The notes: generated by a model not told the origin, from the sequence alone. A stretch of 52,066 bases of DNA from Candidatus Bathyarchaeota archaeon (GCA_005888745.1 VBBS01000029.1:1-52066), one strand, 5' to 3'; counted from the first letter of the stretch, positions 32,698 to 42,764 are shown. Numbers and translations are program-made.

Positions 32698-34386
32698 CTA
32701 TGTGACTGTAACCGTGAAGGTGATAGAGTGGGAAAGCGATCCATTCGTCCCCGTCACGGTAATTGTATAAGTTCCTACCTGAGTCTTGTTGAAGACCCTC
32801 ACGTTCAGAGTCGAGCTCCCTGAAGCTCCGGGTGTTAGGTTGACTGGATTCAGGCTGAATGACGTCCTAGGTCCGGAAGACGATACTGAAGCCGATAGGC
32901 TTACCGTGCCGCTAAACCCATTCACACTTGTGAGAACTATGCTGAATGTACCGGTCGAGCGTTGTGGGATGGTCATAGACGAGGGGCTACCAGAGATAGA
33001 AAAGTCGGAGGTACTCCCAACCGTAACTTGGACCGTCGTCGAGTGGGAAATGGCGTTACTCGTTCCGGAAACTGTTACTGTGTAACTTCCGATTGGCGTG
33101 GTAGGTTGTGTTGTAACGGTCAAGGACGAGGTTCCACTGCTGCCAGCTGTAAGGGTCACGCTAGTAGGGTTCACGGTGACGGTTGGGCCGCTCGGTGAAA
33201 CGGATGGAGATAGGGTGATTGTCCCGGCGAAACCTCCTAGGCTGGATAGTGTGATTGTCGAAGAGCTGGAAGAGCCTTGTGCAAGGGAGAGTGACGAGGG
33301 ACTGGATGAGATACTAAAGTCTGGAGAAGCTGGTTGGGTCACAGAGACACTCTTAGATGTGGTGGTCGTGCTGCTCGCGGAATCTTGAACAGTTAGTTGT
33401 GCGTTGAAGGTCCCGGAAGTGGAGTAGGAGTGAGTTGTGGGGTTACCCGTGCCGGTTGCTCCGTCACCGAAGTTCCAGTTGAATGTATATGGAGAGGTTC
33501 CTCCTGAGACGGCTGCGGTGAACGTGACCGCTTGGCCTACACTAGGGGAGGATGGATTGAAATTGAAGCTAGCGGCCAAGGAGGGGTTTGACTGGTGGAC
33601 GCGCCAGCCCGTCAGCGGGTGAATTTCCCAGCCGCTGAAACTGTGCCATGCCTGGTTGAGATTGCCCGGGTCCCAGTAGATGAAGCCCTGGAAGTCTATC
33701 AGAGAGGAAGTTGTAGTTTGAGAATTCAACGCCGCGTCGTCACATGTGGTGGATGCTCCACAGTACTTGGCTGCCTTCCAGTCATGATCTATCTCCGAGT
33801 GAATTCTACCGTAACAAGTAGGATCTGAGGTGCTAGTGCAGGAGGTTGAATAGTTCGGGAGAACCGCGGGATCGTAGAAGTTGAATGTTGAGTCGCAGTA
33901 TGATCCGCCGTTGGAACCTCCGCCGTTCACCGCATCGTAGGTCCCTGTGCAGTCCTCGTTAACAAGACTCGCTCGTTTTACCCCATCGATCTCAACGAAC
34001 AATGCAACCGTTCCATGGGAGTTAGTTATCGTGCAAGCCGGGCCGGGAGAAATCCAGCCTGGTGGGGTGTTGCCTGGACTGAGCCATCGCTTGGCAGTTC
34101 CTACGGGCGACGTAATTCCAGGATTGAAGATGCTGTTGCTCAGAGAGGAAGACCCGGTCATATTGTCGGTTATGTCGGTCACTCTGACGATCCATGGTGA
34201 AGAACAGGACACATTCGGATTCCAAGAACCCGATCCTACGGGGAACAGGGAGACATTTGCACCCGCGCTGCTCGGAGCGTTAGCGGATACCAGGGTCGAT
34301 AAGAAAAACATGCTGGCGAGAAGAATTATCACAATTCTTGTCTTCCGGTTCTTGGCTATCATTCTTTGATACCAACCACTAGGCAT
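32698..34386 (-). CDS. Large secreted protein: conserved N-terminal domain, PKD domain and two Ig-like repeats
   Basis: The 562-residue protein has a signal sequence at about residues 14-35. Its N-terminal domain of about 210 residues is shared with 10285-11949 (GSWNPNVSC, HSEIDHDWKAA, DFQGFIYWDPG, AWHSFSGWEIHPLTGWR). A PKD domain follows (SPYTFNWNFGDGATG, about residues 270-355), then two Ig-like repeats opening PDFSISSSPSS and SDFSISGSPSS. No C-terminal anchor is visible. A surface or secreted binding protein is inferred. Confidence 0.87.
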   Translation of the reverse strand: MPSGWYQRMIAKNRKTRIVIILLASMFFLSTLVSANAPSSAGANVSLFPVGSGSWNPNVSCSSPWIVRVTDITDNMTGSSSLSNSIFNPGITSPVGTAKRWLSPGNTPPGWISPGPACTITNSHGTVALFVEIDGVKRASLVNEDCTGTYDAVNGGGSNGGSYCDSTFNFYDPAVLPNYSTSCTSTSDPTCYGRIHSEIDHDWKAAKYCGASTTCDDAALNSQTTTSSLIDFQGFIYWDPGNLNQAWHSFSGWEIHPLTGWRVHQSNPSLAASFNFNPSSPSVGQAVTFTAAVSGGTSPYTFNWNFGDGATGTGNPTTHSYSTSGTFNAQLTVQDSASSTTTTSKSVSVTQPASPDFSISSSPSSLSLAQGSSSSSTITLSSLGGFAGTITLSPSVSPSGPTVTVNPTSVTLTAGSSGTSSLTVTTQPTTPIGSYTVTVSGTSNAISHSTTVQVTVGSTSDFSISGSPSSMTIPQRSTGTFSIVLTSVNGFSGTVSLSASVSSSGPRTSFSLNPVNLTPGASGSSTLNVRVFNKTQVGTYTITVTGTNGSLSHSITFTVTVT

Positions 34387-34662
34387 GAAGGCTGAATCTT
34401 ACAAGTCAAATTACGCTCATTCACACACTTGGCCCCGCTACTCCGCGATTAGCAATCGAGTTCTCCAGTATTTATTCTCCCACTGATCCCGGCCGGCCTT
34501 TGATATAGATTTATATGTATAGCTATATTTAGAAGCCTCAAGATCAGCACAACCCAAACTCGAACGATATCCGATGGACCACGGTCTGCTGGTTTGTTTG
34601 AACAACCTTTCAGTTTTCTTGCCATCTCCTCCTTAACTGCTCCCATCGACTTGGCTCGGCGC

Positions 34663-34854
34663 ATGCGGTCCGTGATAGTCAAGGAGGTCATGTGGTGTTG
34701 GAGTTGCAACAAGGTTATGGAACACGATGTTAGCAATCACCCTGGTTCGGCGGGTGGATGGGTCACTATCGTCTGCAAGGGTTGCAGAGCAACGCAGGTA
34801 GAGCAACTATGGAAAGATGGGCAGATGCGAGATTCTCTTAGAGGCCAAATCTAA
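34663..34854 (+). CDS. Small zinc-ribbon protein
   Basis: The start ATG 34663 gives 63 residues. The pairs WCWSCNK and IVCKGCRA (CxxC...CxxC, about 25 residues apart) form a zinc ribbon. A charged helix follows (VEQLWKDGQMRDSL). The frame is open further upstream from 34594, but that part is not protein-like. An A/T-rich promoter region (TTTATATGTATAGC) lies near 34509. Role unknown. Confidence 0.6.
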   Translation: MRSVIVKEVMWCWSCNKVMEHDVSNHPGSAGGWVTIVCKGCRATQVEQLWKDGQMRDSLRGQI

Positions 34855-35014
34855 GGCGATTATGTCCGAAACAGCGACTCGTTTGCTATTCCTAGTCTCG
34901 CTAAAACCTCCTTTTCCCAGACTTTGAACGAGCCTTCTTTTTTCCGGAGCGGTTTCCGTCCGACCCGTTTACTGGGAGGTCCCACGATTCACGGTGTCTA
35001 GGGCTGGAAGCTGT

Positions 35015-36025
35015 CTAGGTGAGGCCTGCAAGGGTCAGAACATAGTATGATAGGCCGGCTATTGCGGCCGCGGCGGGGATCGTGAGGACCCAGGCGTAGA
35101 CTATTCTGCGGGCCACTCCCCATCTCACAGCTGAAAGTCTGCGCGTCGAACCCACCCCCATGATCGCCCCAGCTATAGTGTGCGTTGTGCTGACGGGGAT
35201 TCCAAGAGATGCTGTGGCAAAAAGTGTTGATGCGGCTGCTGTCTCGGCACTGAACCCTCCGAAAGGGTGCAACTTCGTAATCTTCATTCCCATTGTGCGA
35301 ACTATCCTCCACCCCCCGAAATATGTTCCAAGGCCCATAGCGGTTCCCGCCAACAGAATGACGTAAAAGGGGACGTAGAACGTCGAACCTAATAGTCCCT
35401 GCGCGAAAAGAAGGGCAGCTATAATCCCCATCGTCTTCTGCGCATCATTCGTCCCATGCCCTAGACTGTAGAGAGCCGCGGAGACGAGTTGAAGCCGTCG
35501 GAACGCGTGGTCGGATGTGGAACGGGAATACCGCATGGCAATTCTCACCGTAAGCAGAACCAAGCCAATTGCGGCGAAGAAGCCAATCACGGGAGACAAC
35601 AATATGAAGTATGCTATCTTGCTGACGCCAGCGGTCTGGACTACGCCCCACCCCCCCTTCACCACCCCGGCGCCGATGAGGCCGCCCACCAAGGCGTGAG
35701 ACGAACTCGTTGGCAGTCCAAACCACCATGTTATGACGTCCCAGACTATGGCACCGGTGAGAACCGCAAGAAGCAGCCAAGCGGTGACTATCTTGGGATC
35801 TATGGTCCCTTTACCGATGGTTGAGGCGACATTGACTCCGAAGGCGAAGGCTGCCACGAAATTGAAGAACGCGGCCCATAACACGGCGACACGGGGAGTG
35901 AGAACCCTCGTAGAAACCACAGTGGCAACGGAATTCGCGGCGTCATGAAATCCGTTCATGAAATCAAAGCCTAGGGCAACAACAACGACCAGGACAACTA
36001 TCTCAAACGGGACTGTCGTGGACAT
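35015..36025 (-). CDS. pit: PiT-family inorganic phosphate transporter
   Basis: The 336-residue membrane protein has the duplicated PiT signatures. FDFMNGFHDAANSVATVVST is at residues 20-39, and SLGHGTNDAQKTMG is in the second half. WFGLPTSSSHALVGGLIGAG and LGIPVSTTHTIAGAIMGVG are the paired re-entrant motifs. About 10 helices are present. It lies 19 bases downstream of the DUF47 gene in the same direction, the standard low-affinity phosphate uptake pair. Confidence 0.95.
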   Translation of the reverse strand: MSTTVPFEIVVLVVVVALGFDFMNGFHDAANSVATVVSTRVLTPRVAVLWAAFFNFVAAFAFGVNVASTIGKGTIDPKIVTAWLLLAVLTGAIVWDVITWWFGLPTSSSHALVGGLIGAGVVKGGWGVVQTAGVSKIAYFILLSPVIGFFAAIGLVLLTVRIAMRYSRSTSDHAFRRLQLVSAALYSLGHGTNDAQKTMGIIAALLFAQGLLGSTFYVPFYVILLAGTAMGLGTYFGGWRIVRTMGMKITKLHPFGGFSAETAAASTLFATASLGIPVSTTHTIAGAIMGVGSTRRLSAVRWGVARRIVYAWVLTIPAAAAIAGLSYYVLTLAGLT

Positions 36026-36044
36026 CGGGGACCCCTTTTTTTGG

Positions 36045-36680
36045 CTAGGAATACTCTAGAATAATGTCCCGGATCACCTGGACAACATCCTCACACTTGT
36101 CAGTAATTGTCTCCATCAGTTCGTAGACCTCCTTGAACTTTATGATGGAGATCGCATCGTTCGTCTTGAAAAGGGCGGCAACTGACTCGTTCAGAACAAC
36201 ATCCGCCTCGTTCTCCAAGGTATCGACCTCATTGCAGCGGGCCTCAATCTCAGAGGCCTTGATCTTTTGAATGCTGGCGAAGGCGAAATCGATTTCCCGG
36301 ACTGACTTCAAGACCAAATCAGCGAACCGTCGCATCGGTTCTGTTGGTAATTCAACCTCATAGAGAAAGAGACGGTTGACAGCGGCGTAGATGTAGTCCA
36401 AGACATCGTCGTAGAGAGACGCGAGCTTGCTAATGTCCTCTCTATCAATGGGAGTGATGAAGGTCTTTACGAGACGGTCATAGATTGAATGAACAATTTC
36501 GTCTCCGTGGTGTTCTATGTCTTTCATCTTGTTCCTATTGTCGCTCAAATGGTCGAAGTTCTGGATCAACTCATTGAAGGCTACGGCCCCCGCCAAGACA
36601 TTCTTCGACTCTTCCTCAAGAAGTTGGAAGAAGATTTTCTCCCGAGGTATGAGAAGCTCCCTTAGTCCCATAGACAACAA
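36045..36680 (-). CDS. DUF47 (PhoU-like) phosphate transport regulator
   Basis: The 211-residue all-helical protein matches DUF47/PhoU-like proteins: FFQLLEEESKNVLAGAVAFN, IEHHGDEIVHSIYDRLVKTF, TPIDREDISKLASLYDDVLDYI. Acidic residues in these helices normally bind a metal cluster. The gene leads the operon with the PiT transporter, whose activity it is expected to control. Confidence 0.93.
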   Translation of the reverse strand: MLSMGLRELLIPREKIFFQLLEEESKNVLAGAVAFNELIQNFDHLSDNRNKMKDIEHHGDEIVHSIYDRLVKTFITPIDREDISKLASLYDDVLDYIYAAVNRLFLYEVELPTEPMRRFADLVLKSVREIDFAFASIQKIKASEIEARCNEVDTLENEADVVLNESVAALFKTNDAISIIKFKEVYELMETITDKCEDVVQVIRDIILEYS

Positions 36681-36828
36681 GAGGGCATAACTGCCGAGAT
36701 AAATTGTTTAAGTAACGAGACGGGTCGATATCCTTGCTTTTCCTAGGCACCGCGCGAGCTTTGGGAAATAGACCTATTGTCAGCCCGGTGATCCTTTTGG
36801 GACTTGTTCGCGCATCTCTTTCGAAGAA

Positions 36829-36979
36829 TTACGATATCGCGGGAGATATCTCAGCCACCATTCCCTGCTGCTCATACCGTTTTCTTCCTGTCTCGATTTC
36901 ACGTTCTGATTTCCCATTGCCAATGATGACGGTGTCAAAAGTGCCCTTGCTCGTACGTTGTTTTTCTGATGTATGCCAT
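36829..36979 (-). pseudogene. Tiny gene with a one-base frameshift
   Basis: The minus strand reads MAYIRKTTYEQGHF and then, after removal of one A/T from the homopolymer at 36937-36940, continues FDTVIIGNGKSEREIETGRK and ends MVAEISPAIS. The restored product would be about 49 residues and looks protein-like throughout. The plus-strand frame over this region is less convincing. Family is unknown. Confidence 0.4.
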
Positions 36980-37082
36980 GATATAGAGGAGGTCTGTTGG
37001 TTCTATGACAGAACCCGATAGTCCTTATACGGGGTTTTGACAGCGCATCATTTCTAGCCTGAGAAGCGAATAGGGCTGTAAG

Positions 37083-38531
37083 ATGGAATACAAGTACACT
37101 GTTCTGACGAACACGACTATCGGCGCGTTCATGTCTCAGCTTGATGGTAACATTGTCCTCATCGCCCTGCCAACGATAACCCGGAAGCTGAATGCGTCAG
37201 CTTTCGAAGCTCTCTGGGTCTTAATGGGCTACATTCTCATGACCGCGGTTCTACTCCTCTTGTTCGGTCGACTGGCTGACATGTACGGCAAGGTCCGTCT
37301 CTACAACCTTGGCTTTCTCATATTCACGATAGGCTCCGGGCTCTGCAGTCTCGCCCTCACAGGGACAATGCTTGTTTTCTTCCGTCTTGTTCAGGGAGTA
37401 GGAGCGGCCCTCATTTGGGCCAACAACGCCGCCATATTGACCGATGCGTTTCCTCCTAGCGAGCGCGGCCGGGCAATCGGGATCAACCTAGTAGCTGGAA
37501 TCAGCGGATCCGTAATCGGTCTCATACTAGGCGGGGTTTTGACAGTGGCCTTGGGCTGGCAATCCATATTCTGGATAAATATCCCGATAGGCGCATTCGC
37601 GACATTCTGGGCCTACAAGAAACTCAAAGAACTGGGAACGGTCAAGCATGAAAGAATAGATCTCCCAGGGAACTTTCTGTTCGCAGGAGGATTGTCCGTA
37701 TTCCTCATCGGGTTGACATTGGGAGCACTGTCAGGATATACTCTTCTTGATCTGGCCATGATGGTCGCGGGGTTGGTCGCGCTTGCAGGTTTTGGTTATG
37801 TGGAGCTGAAAACGCCGACCCCATTGATGGACTTGAAGCTGTTCAAGATCAGACCTTTTACAGCTGGAATATTGAGCAATTTCCTTGCTTCCATATCAAG
37901 AAGCGGGATCTCCCTCGTACTGACTATATTCTTCCAAGGAGCGCTGCTCTATGATGCGCTTACGGCCGGTATTCTTCTGATACCGTTTGCGGTGGCCTTC
38001 GTTACTGTCGGCCCTTTGAGCGGGTTTCTCTCCGACAAGTATGGCGCGAGAGGGTTTACTACTGGAGGTCTCCTGATCTCTGCCGCGGCGCTGTTTGGGT
38101 TCGCAGTAGTCCCGGGCGATGCGTCCTACGCGACGCTTGCATCGCTCATGGTTGTAAGTGGGACTGGGGGCGGCATGTTTGTCGCCCCGAACATAAGTTC
38201 CATCATGAACGCGACCCCGGTAACGAGAAGAGGTGTTGCCTCTGGAATGTCCGCCACTCTTGTCACTACAGGCGCTCTTCTCAGCCTCGCGATGGTTTTT
38301 GTTGTACTGGCAACGAACATTCCATTGAACGTTCTCCAAGCTGTCTTTGCTGGCGAAACCCCGGGCGGTTCAAACGCGTCTAACATTACTCTCTTTGTGA
38401 ATCCCATGCATACCACCTTCCTGATCATGGGCATCATGAGCGTTGTCGCAGTGATCCCCTCAGCATTAAGGGGCCAAAAATTCGAAGGAGTTCCCGAATC
38501 GAAAACCGCCGGTGCAGAACCAGTAGGATAG
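37083..38531 (+). CDS. MFS drug-efflux transporter, DHA2 (EmrB/QacA) family
   Basis: The 482-residue protein has about 14 transmembrane helices. Early DHA2 motif LDGNIVLIALPTI lies in the first helix, motif A GRLADMYGKVRLYNLG follows helix 2, and the motif C region GISGSVIGLILGG lies in helix 5. FLSDKYGARGF is the repeated motif A of the second half. It is a proton-driven exporter; the substrate is unknown. Confidence 0.93.
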   Translation: MEYKYTVLTNTTIGAFMSQLDGNIVLIALPTITRKLNASAFEALWVLMGYILMTAVLLLLFGRLADMYGKVRLYNLGFLIFTIGSGLCSLALTGTMLVFFRLVQGVGAALIWANNAAILTDAFPPSERGRAIGINLVAGISGSVIGLILGGVLTVALGWQSIFWINIPIGAFATFWAYKKLKELGTVKHERIDLPGNFLFAGGLSVFLIGLTLGALSGYTLLDLAMMVAGLVALAGFGYVELKTPTPLMDLKLFKIRPFTAGILSNFLASISRSGISLVLTIFFQGALLYDALTAGILLIPFAVAFVTVGPLSGFLSDKYGARGFTTGGLLISAAALFGFAVVPGDASYATLASLMVVSGTGGGMFVAPNISSIMNATPVTRRGVASGMSATLVTTGALLSLAMVFVVLATNIPLNVLQAVFAGETPGGSNASNITLFVNPMHTTFLIMGIMSVVAVIPSALRGQKFEGVPESKTAGAEPVG

Positions 38532-38633
38532 CCCTTCTGAACGGTGCTTATGCTTACGTCAAATGAGTGAGAAGGTGATGGCAGCACGTGTTCTATAAGG
38601 AAGGCTTCAACACATGTCACGCTGGACCTTCCT

Positions 38634-39689
38634 TTGCACCGTCGCTCTACAGTCGTTTTTTGGCCATCATTGGTTCGTCAAGCTTCACGGTTGAGGTTTC
38701 CCTTCTGGCTCTGGGCCATCATCATTGGGTTCGTTCCCACCAGGCTACTCGCTACCCTCGACTATCTCATAGTTCCTCCCGGTGGACCCGGCGGCTACTT
38801 GCTAGACACCGCCCTGGTCCTAGCGATTTTTCTTGTCTACTTCGTCTATGCTATCCGTTTCATCTCGAATAGAATGGAACAGCTAAGCGATTATGTCAGA
38901 CAGATGAGTCCAGACGTGCCCGACGATGGCTTTAGAATACCGTTCCGGCTCGCGAACATCCTTGCAGTTTGGGCGGTACTCCTAGTCGCTATCACTCTTC
39001 TCTTCGGCTTCCCAAGTCCTGCGACAATCTTCTCCGAACATATTGCAGTCATCGCGTACTTCTTTCTGATACTAGCCTCCTTTCTATGGGTCTACGGCTA
39101 CTCGATGTACGCGATCTACCAGGCAGGCAAACTACCGCTGCGACTCAAACCCTTTACTGAAGACAGAACGCTAGGGTTGAAACCATTCGGAACAGCCTCA
39201 CTCAGACTGGCAAGTATTTACGCAGTGTTCCCGGTTACGCTGACTTTCGTGGAGTTGGTAACTCTCAATGTGGAGATCCCGGGAGGAATAACGATCTCCC
39301 TTGCTCCAATCAAGCTTATCGACATGATTTTCAGCGTTGGGCTCATTCTCGCAGGGATCGCTTTGTTCTTCCTGCCTCTGCTTAGTATCCGGAAGAGGCT
39401 TCAGGAGGCCAAGCGGCAGGAGCTGAGTTGGGTAACACCTCGATACACAACAATCATCAAGAAACTCAAAGAGCAAATCTCGAAAACGCCTCTGGAAGAC
39501 GAAGCGAACCATACGCAGGCCTTGGCTGATGAACTCACAATGATGCGTCAGGTACAACAAGACGTACAGAAGATCCAATCCTGGCCCTTTGACCTTGGCG
39601 TCGTCAGCAGACTTGCAACAGTTCTCGTCATTCCTCCCATCCTTGGTGTCCTCGCGAGAATCCTAATCCTCGTCTTCCTTCATCTCTGA
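38634..39689 (+). CDS. Multi-pass membrane protein of unknown function
   Basis: The 351-residue protein has about seven hydrophobic helices, at roughly residues 25-45, 53-73, 108-128, 135-158, 190-210, 228-250 and 325-348. A long soluble helical insertion (KRLQEAKRQELSWVTPRYTT and on) lies before the last helix. A start later than TTG 38634 is possible, near FWLWAIIIG. No family is recognised. Confidence 0.75.
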   Translation: MHRRSTVVFWPSLVRQASRLRFPFWLWAIIIGFVPTRLLATLDYLIVPPGGPGGYLLDTALVLAIFLVYFVYAIRFISNRMEQLSDYVRQMSPDVPDDGFRIPFRLANILAVWAVLLVAITLLFGFPSPATIFSEHIAVIAYFFLILASFLWVYGYSMYAIYQAGKLPLRLKPFTEDRTLGLKPFGTASLRLASIYAVFPVTLTFVELVTLNVEIPGGITISLAPIKLIDMIFSVGLILAGIALFFLPLLSIRKRLQEAKRQELSWVTPRYTTIIKKLKEQISKTPLEDEANHTQALADELTMMRQVQQDVQKIQSWPFDLGVVSRLATVLVIPPILGVLARILILVFLHL

Positions 39690-39772
39690 AAGTTGTCGAT
39701 TGCAAGTTATTCAACAAGCATCATTCGTCAAGCAGCTGCTGAGAAGCGTCTATTTTTCCAGAGGACCGAGGC

Positions 39773-40684
39773 CTAGGCGGTGTAGTGTTCGTGAGGATGG
39801 TCATGAGGATCGACTACAGGGACAGGCGTTACGACTAGCCTCCGAAGACCCCTGATCCTAGTTTTGACCGAGGCTTCCAGTTCCGTGGCAACCTCGTGAG
39901 CCTCGTTCAACGTCATGTTCCCTTCAACCTCCACTTCGAGCGCTCCGACTATGAATGGACCTGCTCTCCGCAGCCGCAGATCTCTTATTCCCCTGACATC
40001 GGCGTGTGATCTTATCAGACGTTCTATTTCGTGAGAGAGTTCTGGCTCGTGGAACTCGTCGAGGAGTACTAGGGAGGATTCTCGTAGCGCCACATAGGCC
40101 ACGGTGAGAATGTACACTGCTACCAGCATTCCTCCGATCGAGTCCGCCAGGTGAATTCCGAATGACGCGACGAGAACGCTGGCGAAGGCTACGAAGGACG
40201 ATGACGCATCTTTTATTGAATTTCTAGCGTCAAGCTTCAGAGATGTTATGTTGTACTTGTTGGCGATCTTACGCATCTGGAGAGCGCGGTAGAGAGAGCC
40301 CAAGCCTGCGGCTAGAAGGACAACTAGAGCGAGAAGGGGAAGCCTCAGGGGAACGGGATTCTGGAACGCTCGGTAGGATCGGAGGAATATATAGCCTGAG
40401 ACTCCTACAAGAACGATCGCCGTGATAAGGCCGGTAAAACTTTCGACTTTATAGTAGCCGAATTGGAACCTACGAGTGGGCTTACGGCGTGAGATACGGA
40501 GACCCGCCCAGACAAAGAAGCTTACTACCGCGTCGGAGATGGAGTCGATGCCATCTGCAAGGAGAGAGATGCTCCCACTGATCAGGCTGAAGACTATCTC
40601 AAGGATGCCGAGGGCCAATAAAGTCCACACTGAGACTTTTGCAATCTGTTCGCCCTCCTTGAAACCGCGGGTTTCGTCATCCAA
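39773..40684 (-). CDS. Cation diffusion facilitator (CDF) metal efflux protein
   Basis: The 303-residue protein has six helices and a cytoplasmic C-terminal domain. The metal site in helix 2 is ADGIDSISDAV (Asp-x3-Asp type), and helix 5 has ADSIGGMLVA. The C-terminal ferredoxin-like domain (LRLRRAGPFIVGALEVEVEG) ends in a His-rich tail DPHDHPHEHYTA that may sense metal. Zn, Fe, Co or Mn is likely; Asp/Asp in helix 2 argues against a simple Zn-only assignment. Confidence 0.93.
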   Translation of the reverse strand: MDDETRGFKEGEQIAKVSVWTLLALGILEIVFSLISGSISLLADGIDSISDAVVSFFVWAGLRISRRKPTRRFQFGYYKVESFTGLITAIVLVGVSGYIFLRSYRAFQNPVPLRLPLLALVVLLAAGLGSLYRALQMRKIANKYNITSLKLDARNSIKDASSSFVAFASVLVASFGIHLADSIGGMLVAVYILTVAYVALRESSLVLLDEFHEPELSHEIERLIRSHADVRGIRDLRLRRAGPFIVGALEVEVEGNMTLNEAHEVATELEASVKTRIRGLRRLVVTPVPVVDPHDHPHEHYTA

Positions 40685-40761
40685 CCCTGGCCAAACGCCT
40701 TAGTTATTAGCGACATCTTGTCGGTGACTATTAATTATTCGACCGCTGTAACGTCCTAGTC

Positions 40762-41193
40762 ATGGTCTTGGTCGCAAAGGATGTTGTCGAGAAGGATTTT
40801 CTTTCGGTGCCGCGAGACACGAGTGCTCTGGATGCGGCTCGACAAATGAAGGCAAAGAGACACGGCTTCGCCATAATTGCATCCTCTACGGGTAGTCCAG
40901 AGGGGATAGTTACCGAGTGGGATTATCTCTCCAAAATAGTGGCTGAGGGAAAGGATCCCTCACAAGTGAGGCTAGGTGATATTATGACGAGTGATCTGGT
41001 ATCTGTGGACGCGAACGTGGGGCTGGATCAGGTCGCGGAGCTGATGGCGCGGAAGGGGATCCGCAGAGTTCTAGTGTTAAAGGACAGGAGAGTTATTGGC
41101 GTAATCACCGCGAGCAGCATGCTTTCCAGATTGAAAGAGTATGTTGACCAAGTCTCCTCTACGATCGCAAGACTCCAGTCCCCAATGATGTAG
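40762..41193 (+). CDS. CBS-domain pair protein
   Basis: The 143-residue protein is a stand-alone Bateman module. The first CBS motif runs from DTSALDAARQMKAKRHGFAI to GIVTEWDYLSKI. The second runs from VSVDANVGLDQVAELMARKG to VIGVITASSMLSRLKEY. Such modules bind adenine nucleotides and regulate partners. Its 3' end overlaps the convergent cupin remnant by 35 bases. Confidence 0.92.
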   Translation: MVLVAKDVVEKDFLSVPRDTSALDAARQMKAKRHGFAIIASSTGSPEGIVTEWDYLSKIVAEGKDPSQVRLGDIMTSDLVSVDANVGLDQVAELMARKGIRRVLVLKDRRVIGVITASSMLSRLKEYVDQVSSTIARLQSPMM

Positions 41194-41681
41194 AAGACTC
41201 ATCTATTGCCCGAACAGTTTCAGCCTGTACTTCCTGGCTAGGTTGGGTGGGTACAACCCCATTCATCCCATCAGAGGGTGGTGTGATATTTGGATCGCTG
41301 GCTTCGTCAAAGAAGTTCTCAAAGCCCGGCGGCGAGATAATCTCTACGAGCCTTAGCCATTGTCTGTCCGAGGTTCCCAAGGTGTTTGGAATATTTCTAG
41401 GCTTCGGGATGTATGAGCCTGGACCTGCTGTGGCGATTTGGTCTCCTATCCTTGCACCGACTTTCCCCTGGACTACAAAGGAGAGCTCGTCTTCATCCGC
41501 GTGCATATGTGACGGGACCAGAGTCTTTCGGACGAATAGGGTGTTTGACGATCGAGAACGCGCCTCCGGTGTCTTTGCCGAAGAGTTTGAAGATCACTCC
41601 TATATCTCCCATCGAGACGGTCTTTCCCTCCTTGGGACGACGAATAATACTTGCCCAGATTTTTCTCAGACGCGTGAGATT
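41159..41681 (-). pseudogene. Cupin-domain protein, frameshifted
   Basis: An upstream frame gives IIRRPKEGKTVSMGDIGVIF and DTGGAFSIVKHPIRPK. It breaks near 41510-41530. The frame 41159-41506 continues with VPSHMHADEDELSFVVQGKV (cupin motif 1 H-x-H-x3-E-like) and GPGSYIPKPRNIPNTLG (motif 2). Together they form a normal single-domain cupin of about 165 residues. The downstream frame can start at an internal ATG (MHADEDEL), giving a 115-residue product that lacks the first strands. Confidence 0.75.
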
Positions 41682-41798
41682 TCATGACGCATTCAGCGCT
41701 GTTATGCGCTAATGACGCAATCGGGTTGAAAGGCTCGCCTTGCCCTTTCGAGGGTAATGTTTAACACGGGAATTTGCCCATATCTAGTTTGATTTTCT

Positions 41799-42764
41799 GT
41801 GGCTCAGATGCTCCAGTTCAACGGACACGGGGATCTGGCAGCGGAGATTCTGCGTCTGAAAGAGGAGAGAAACGCGGTCATATTATCTCATAATTATCAG
41901 GTTCCAGAGGTCCAGGACATTGCAGACTTTGTCGGCGACTCGCTAGGCCTCTCGCAAGCTGCGGCTAGTACACCTGCTGACGTGATTGTGTTCTGTGGGG
42001 TTCATTTCATGGCGGAAACGGCCTCGATAATCTCGCCAAAGAAAACTGTCCTGTTGCCGGATCTTGGTGCGGGTTGTTCGTTGGCGGCGACGATTGATGG
42101 GGAGAAGTTGCGGGCTTGGAAGAACGAGCACCCGAACGCTGTTGTTGTTTCGTACATCAACACGACTGCCGAGGTTAAGGCTGATAGCGACTATGTTTGT
42201 ACCTCCGGTAACGCAGTGAAGGTGGTGAACAGTATTCCCAGAGATCGAGAGATTCTCTTTCTTCCTGATCTATTTTTGGGCGCTTTTGTGAAAGAGAAGA
42301 CGGGACGCGAGATGGAGATATGGCCAGGGGAATGTCATGTTCATGCAGGAATAACGCCCGATGTTGTGAATCGGAAGCTTGCGGAGAATTCTGACGCGGA
42401 ATTCTTGATCCACCCCGAGTGTGGTTGTGTTACGCAGTTTCTGTATTTTGCTGAGAAGGGTGATTTCAATTTGCCGATGACGCATGTTGCTTCAACGGAG
42501 GGCATGGTTCGTCGGGCGAGAGAGTCGAGTGCCGACAAGTTCTTGGTGGCGACTGAGACGGGTATTCTTCATCGGATGAGGAAGGAGAACCCTGACAAGA
42601 CTTTCCTACCTGTCAAGGAGGATGCTGTCTGCCAATACATGAAAACTATAACCTTGGAGAAGGTCGCTAACTCGCTGAGAAACATGGTCTACGAGGTCAG
42701 AGTTCCAGATGAAACGGCTCGAAGGGCTCGCCTTGCCATCGAACGTATGCTACAGCTAGCCTAG
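41799..42764 (+). CDS. nadA: Quinolinate synthase NadA
   Basis: The 321-residue protein starts at GTG 41799. NadA condenses iminoaspartate with dihydroxyacetone phosphate to quinolinate in NAD synthesis. The three [4Fe-4S] cysteines are at Cys93 (LGAGCSLA), Cys179 (WPGECHVH) and Cys278 (EDAVCQYM), with family spacing. ILSHNYQVPEVQDIADFVGD is the N-terminal substrate motif and VASTEGMVRRA is the triplication motif. nadB or an aspartate dehydrogenase and nadC are not in the window. Confidence 0.97.
   Translation: MAQMLQFNGHGDLAAEILRLKEERNAVILSHNYQVPEVQDIADFVGDSLGLSQAAASTPADVIVFCGVHFMAETASIISPKKTVLLPDLGAGCSLAATIDGEKLRAWKNEHPNAVVVSYINTTAEVKADSDYVCTSGNAVKVVNSIPRDREILFLPDLFLGAFVKEKTGREMEIWPGECHVHAGITPDVVNRKLAENSDAEFLIHPECGCVTQFLYFAEKGDFNLPMTHVASTEGMVRRARESSADKFLVATETGILHRMRKENPDKTFLPVKEDAVCQYMKTITLEKVANSLRNMVYEVRVPDETARRARLAIERMLQLA

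Noticed and set aside
34449-34736. Minus-strand frame of 95 residues
   Set aside because: It overlaps the zinc-ribbon gene, whose CxxC pairs make the plus strand more credible.
36734-37021. Plus-strand frame of 95 residues
   Set aside because: No family features; the minus strand gives a more protein-like, though frameshifted, reading.
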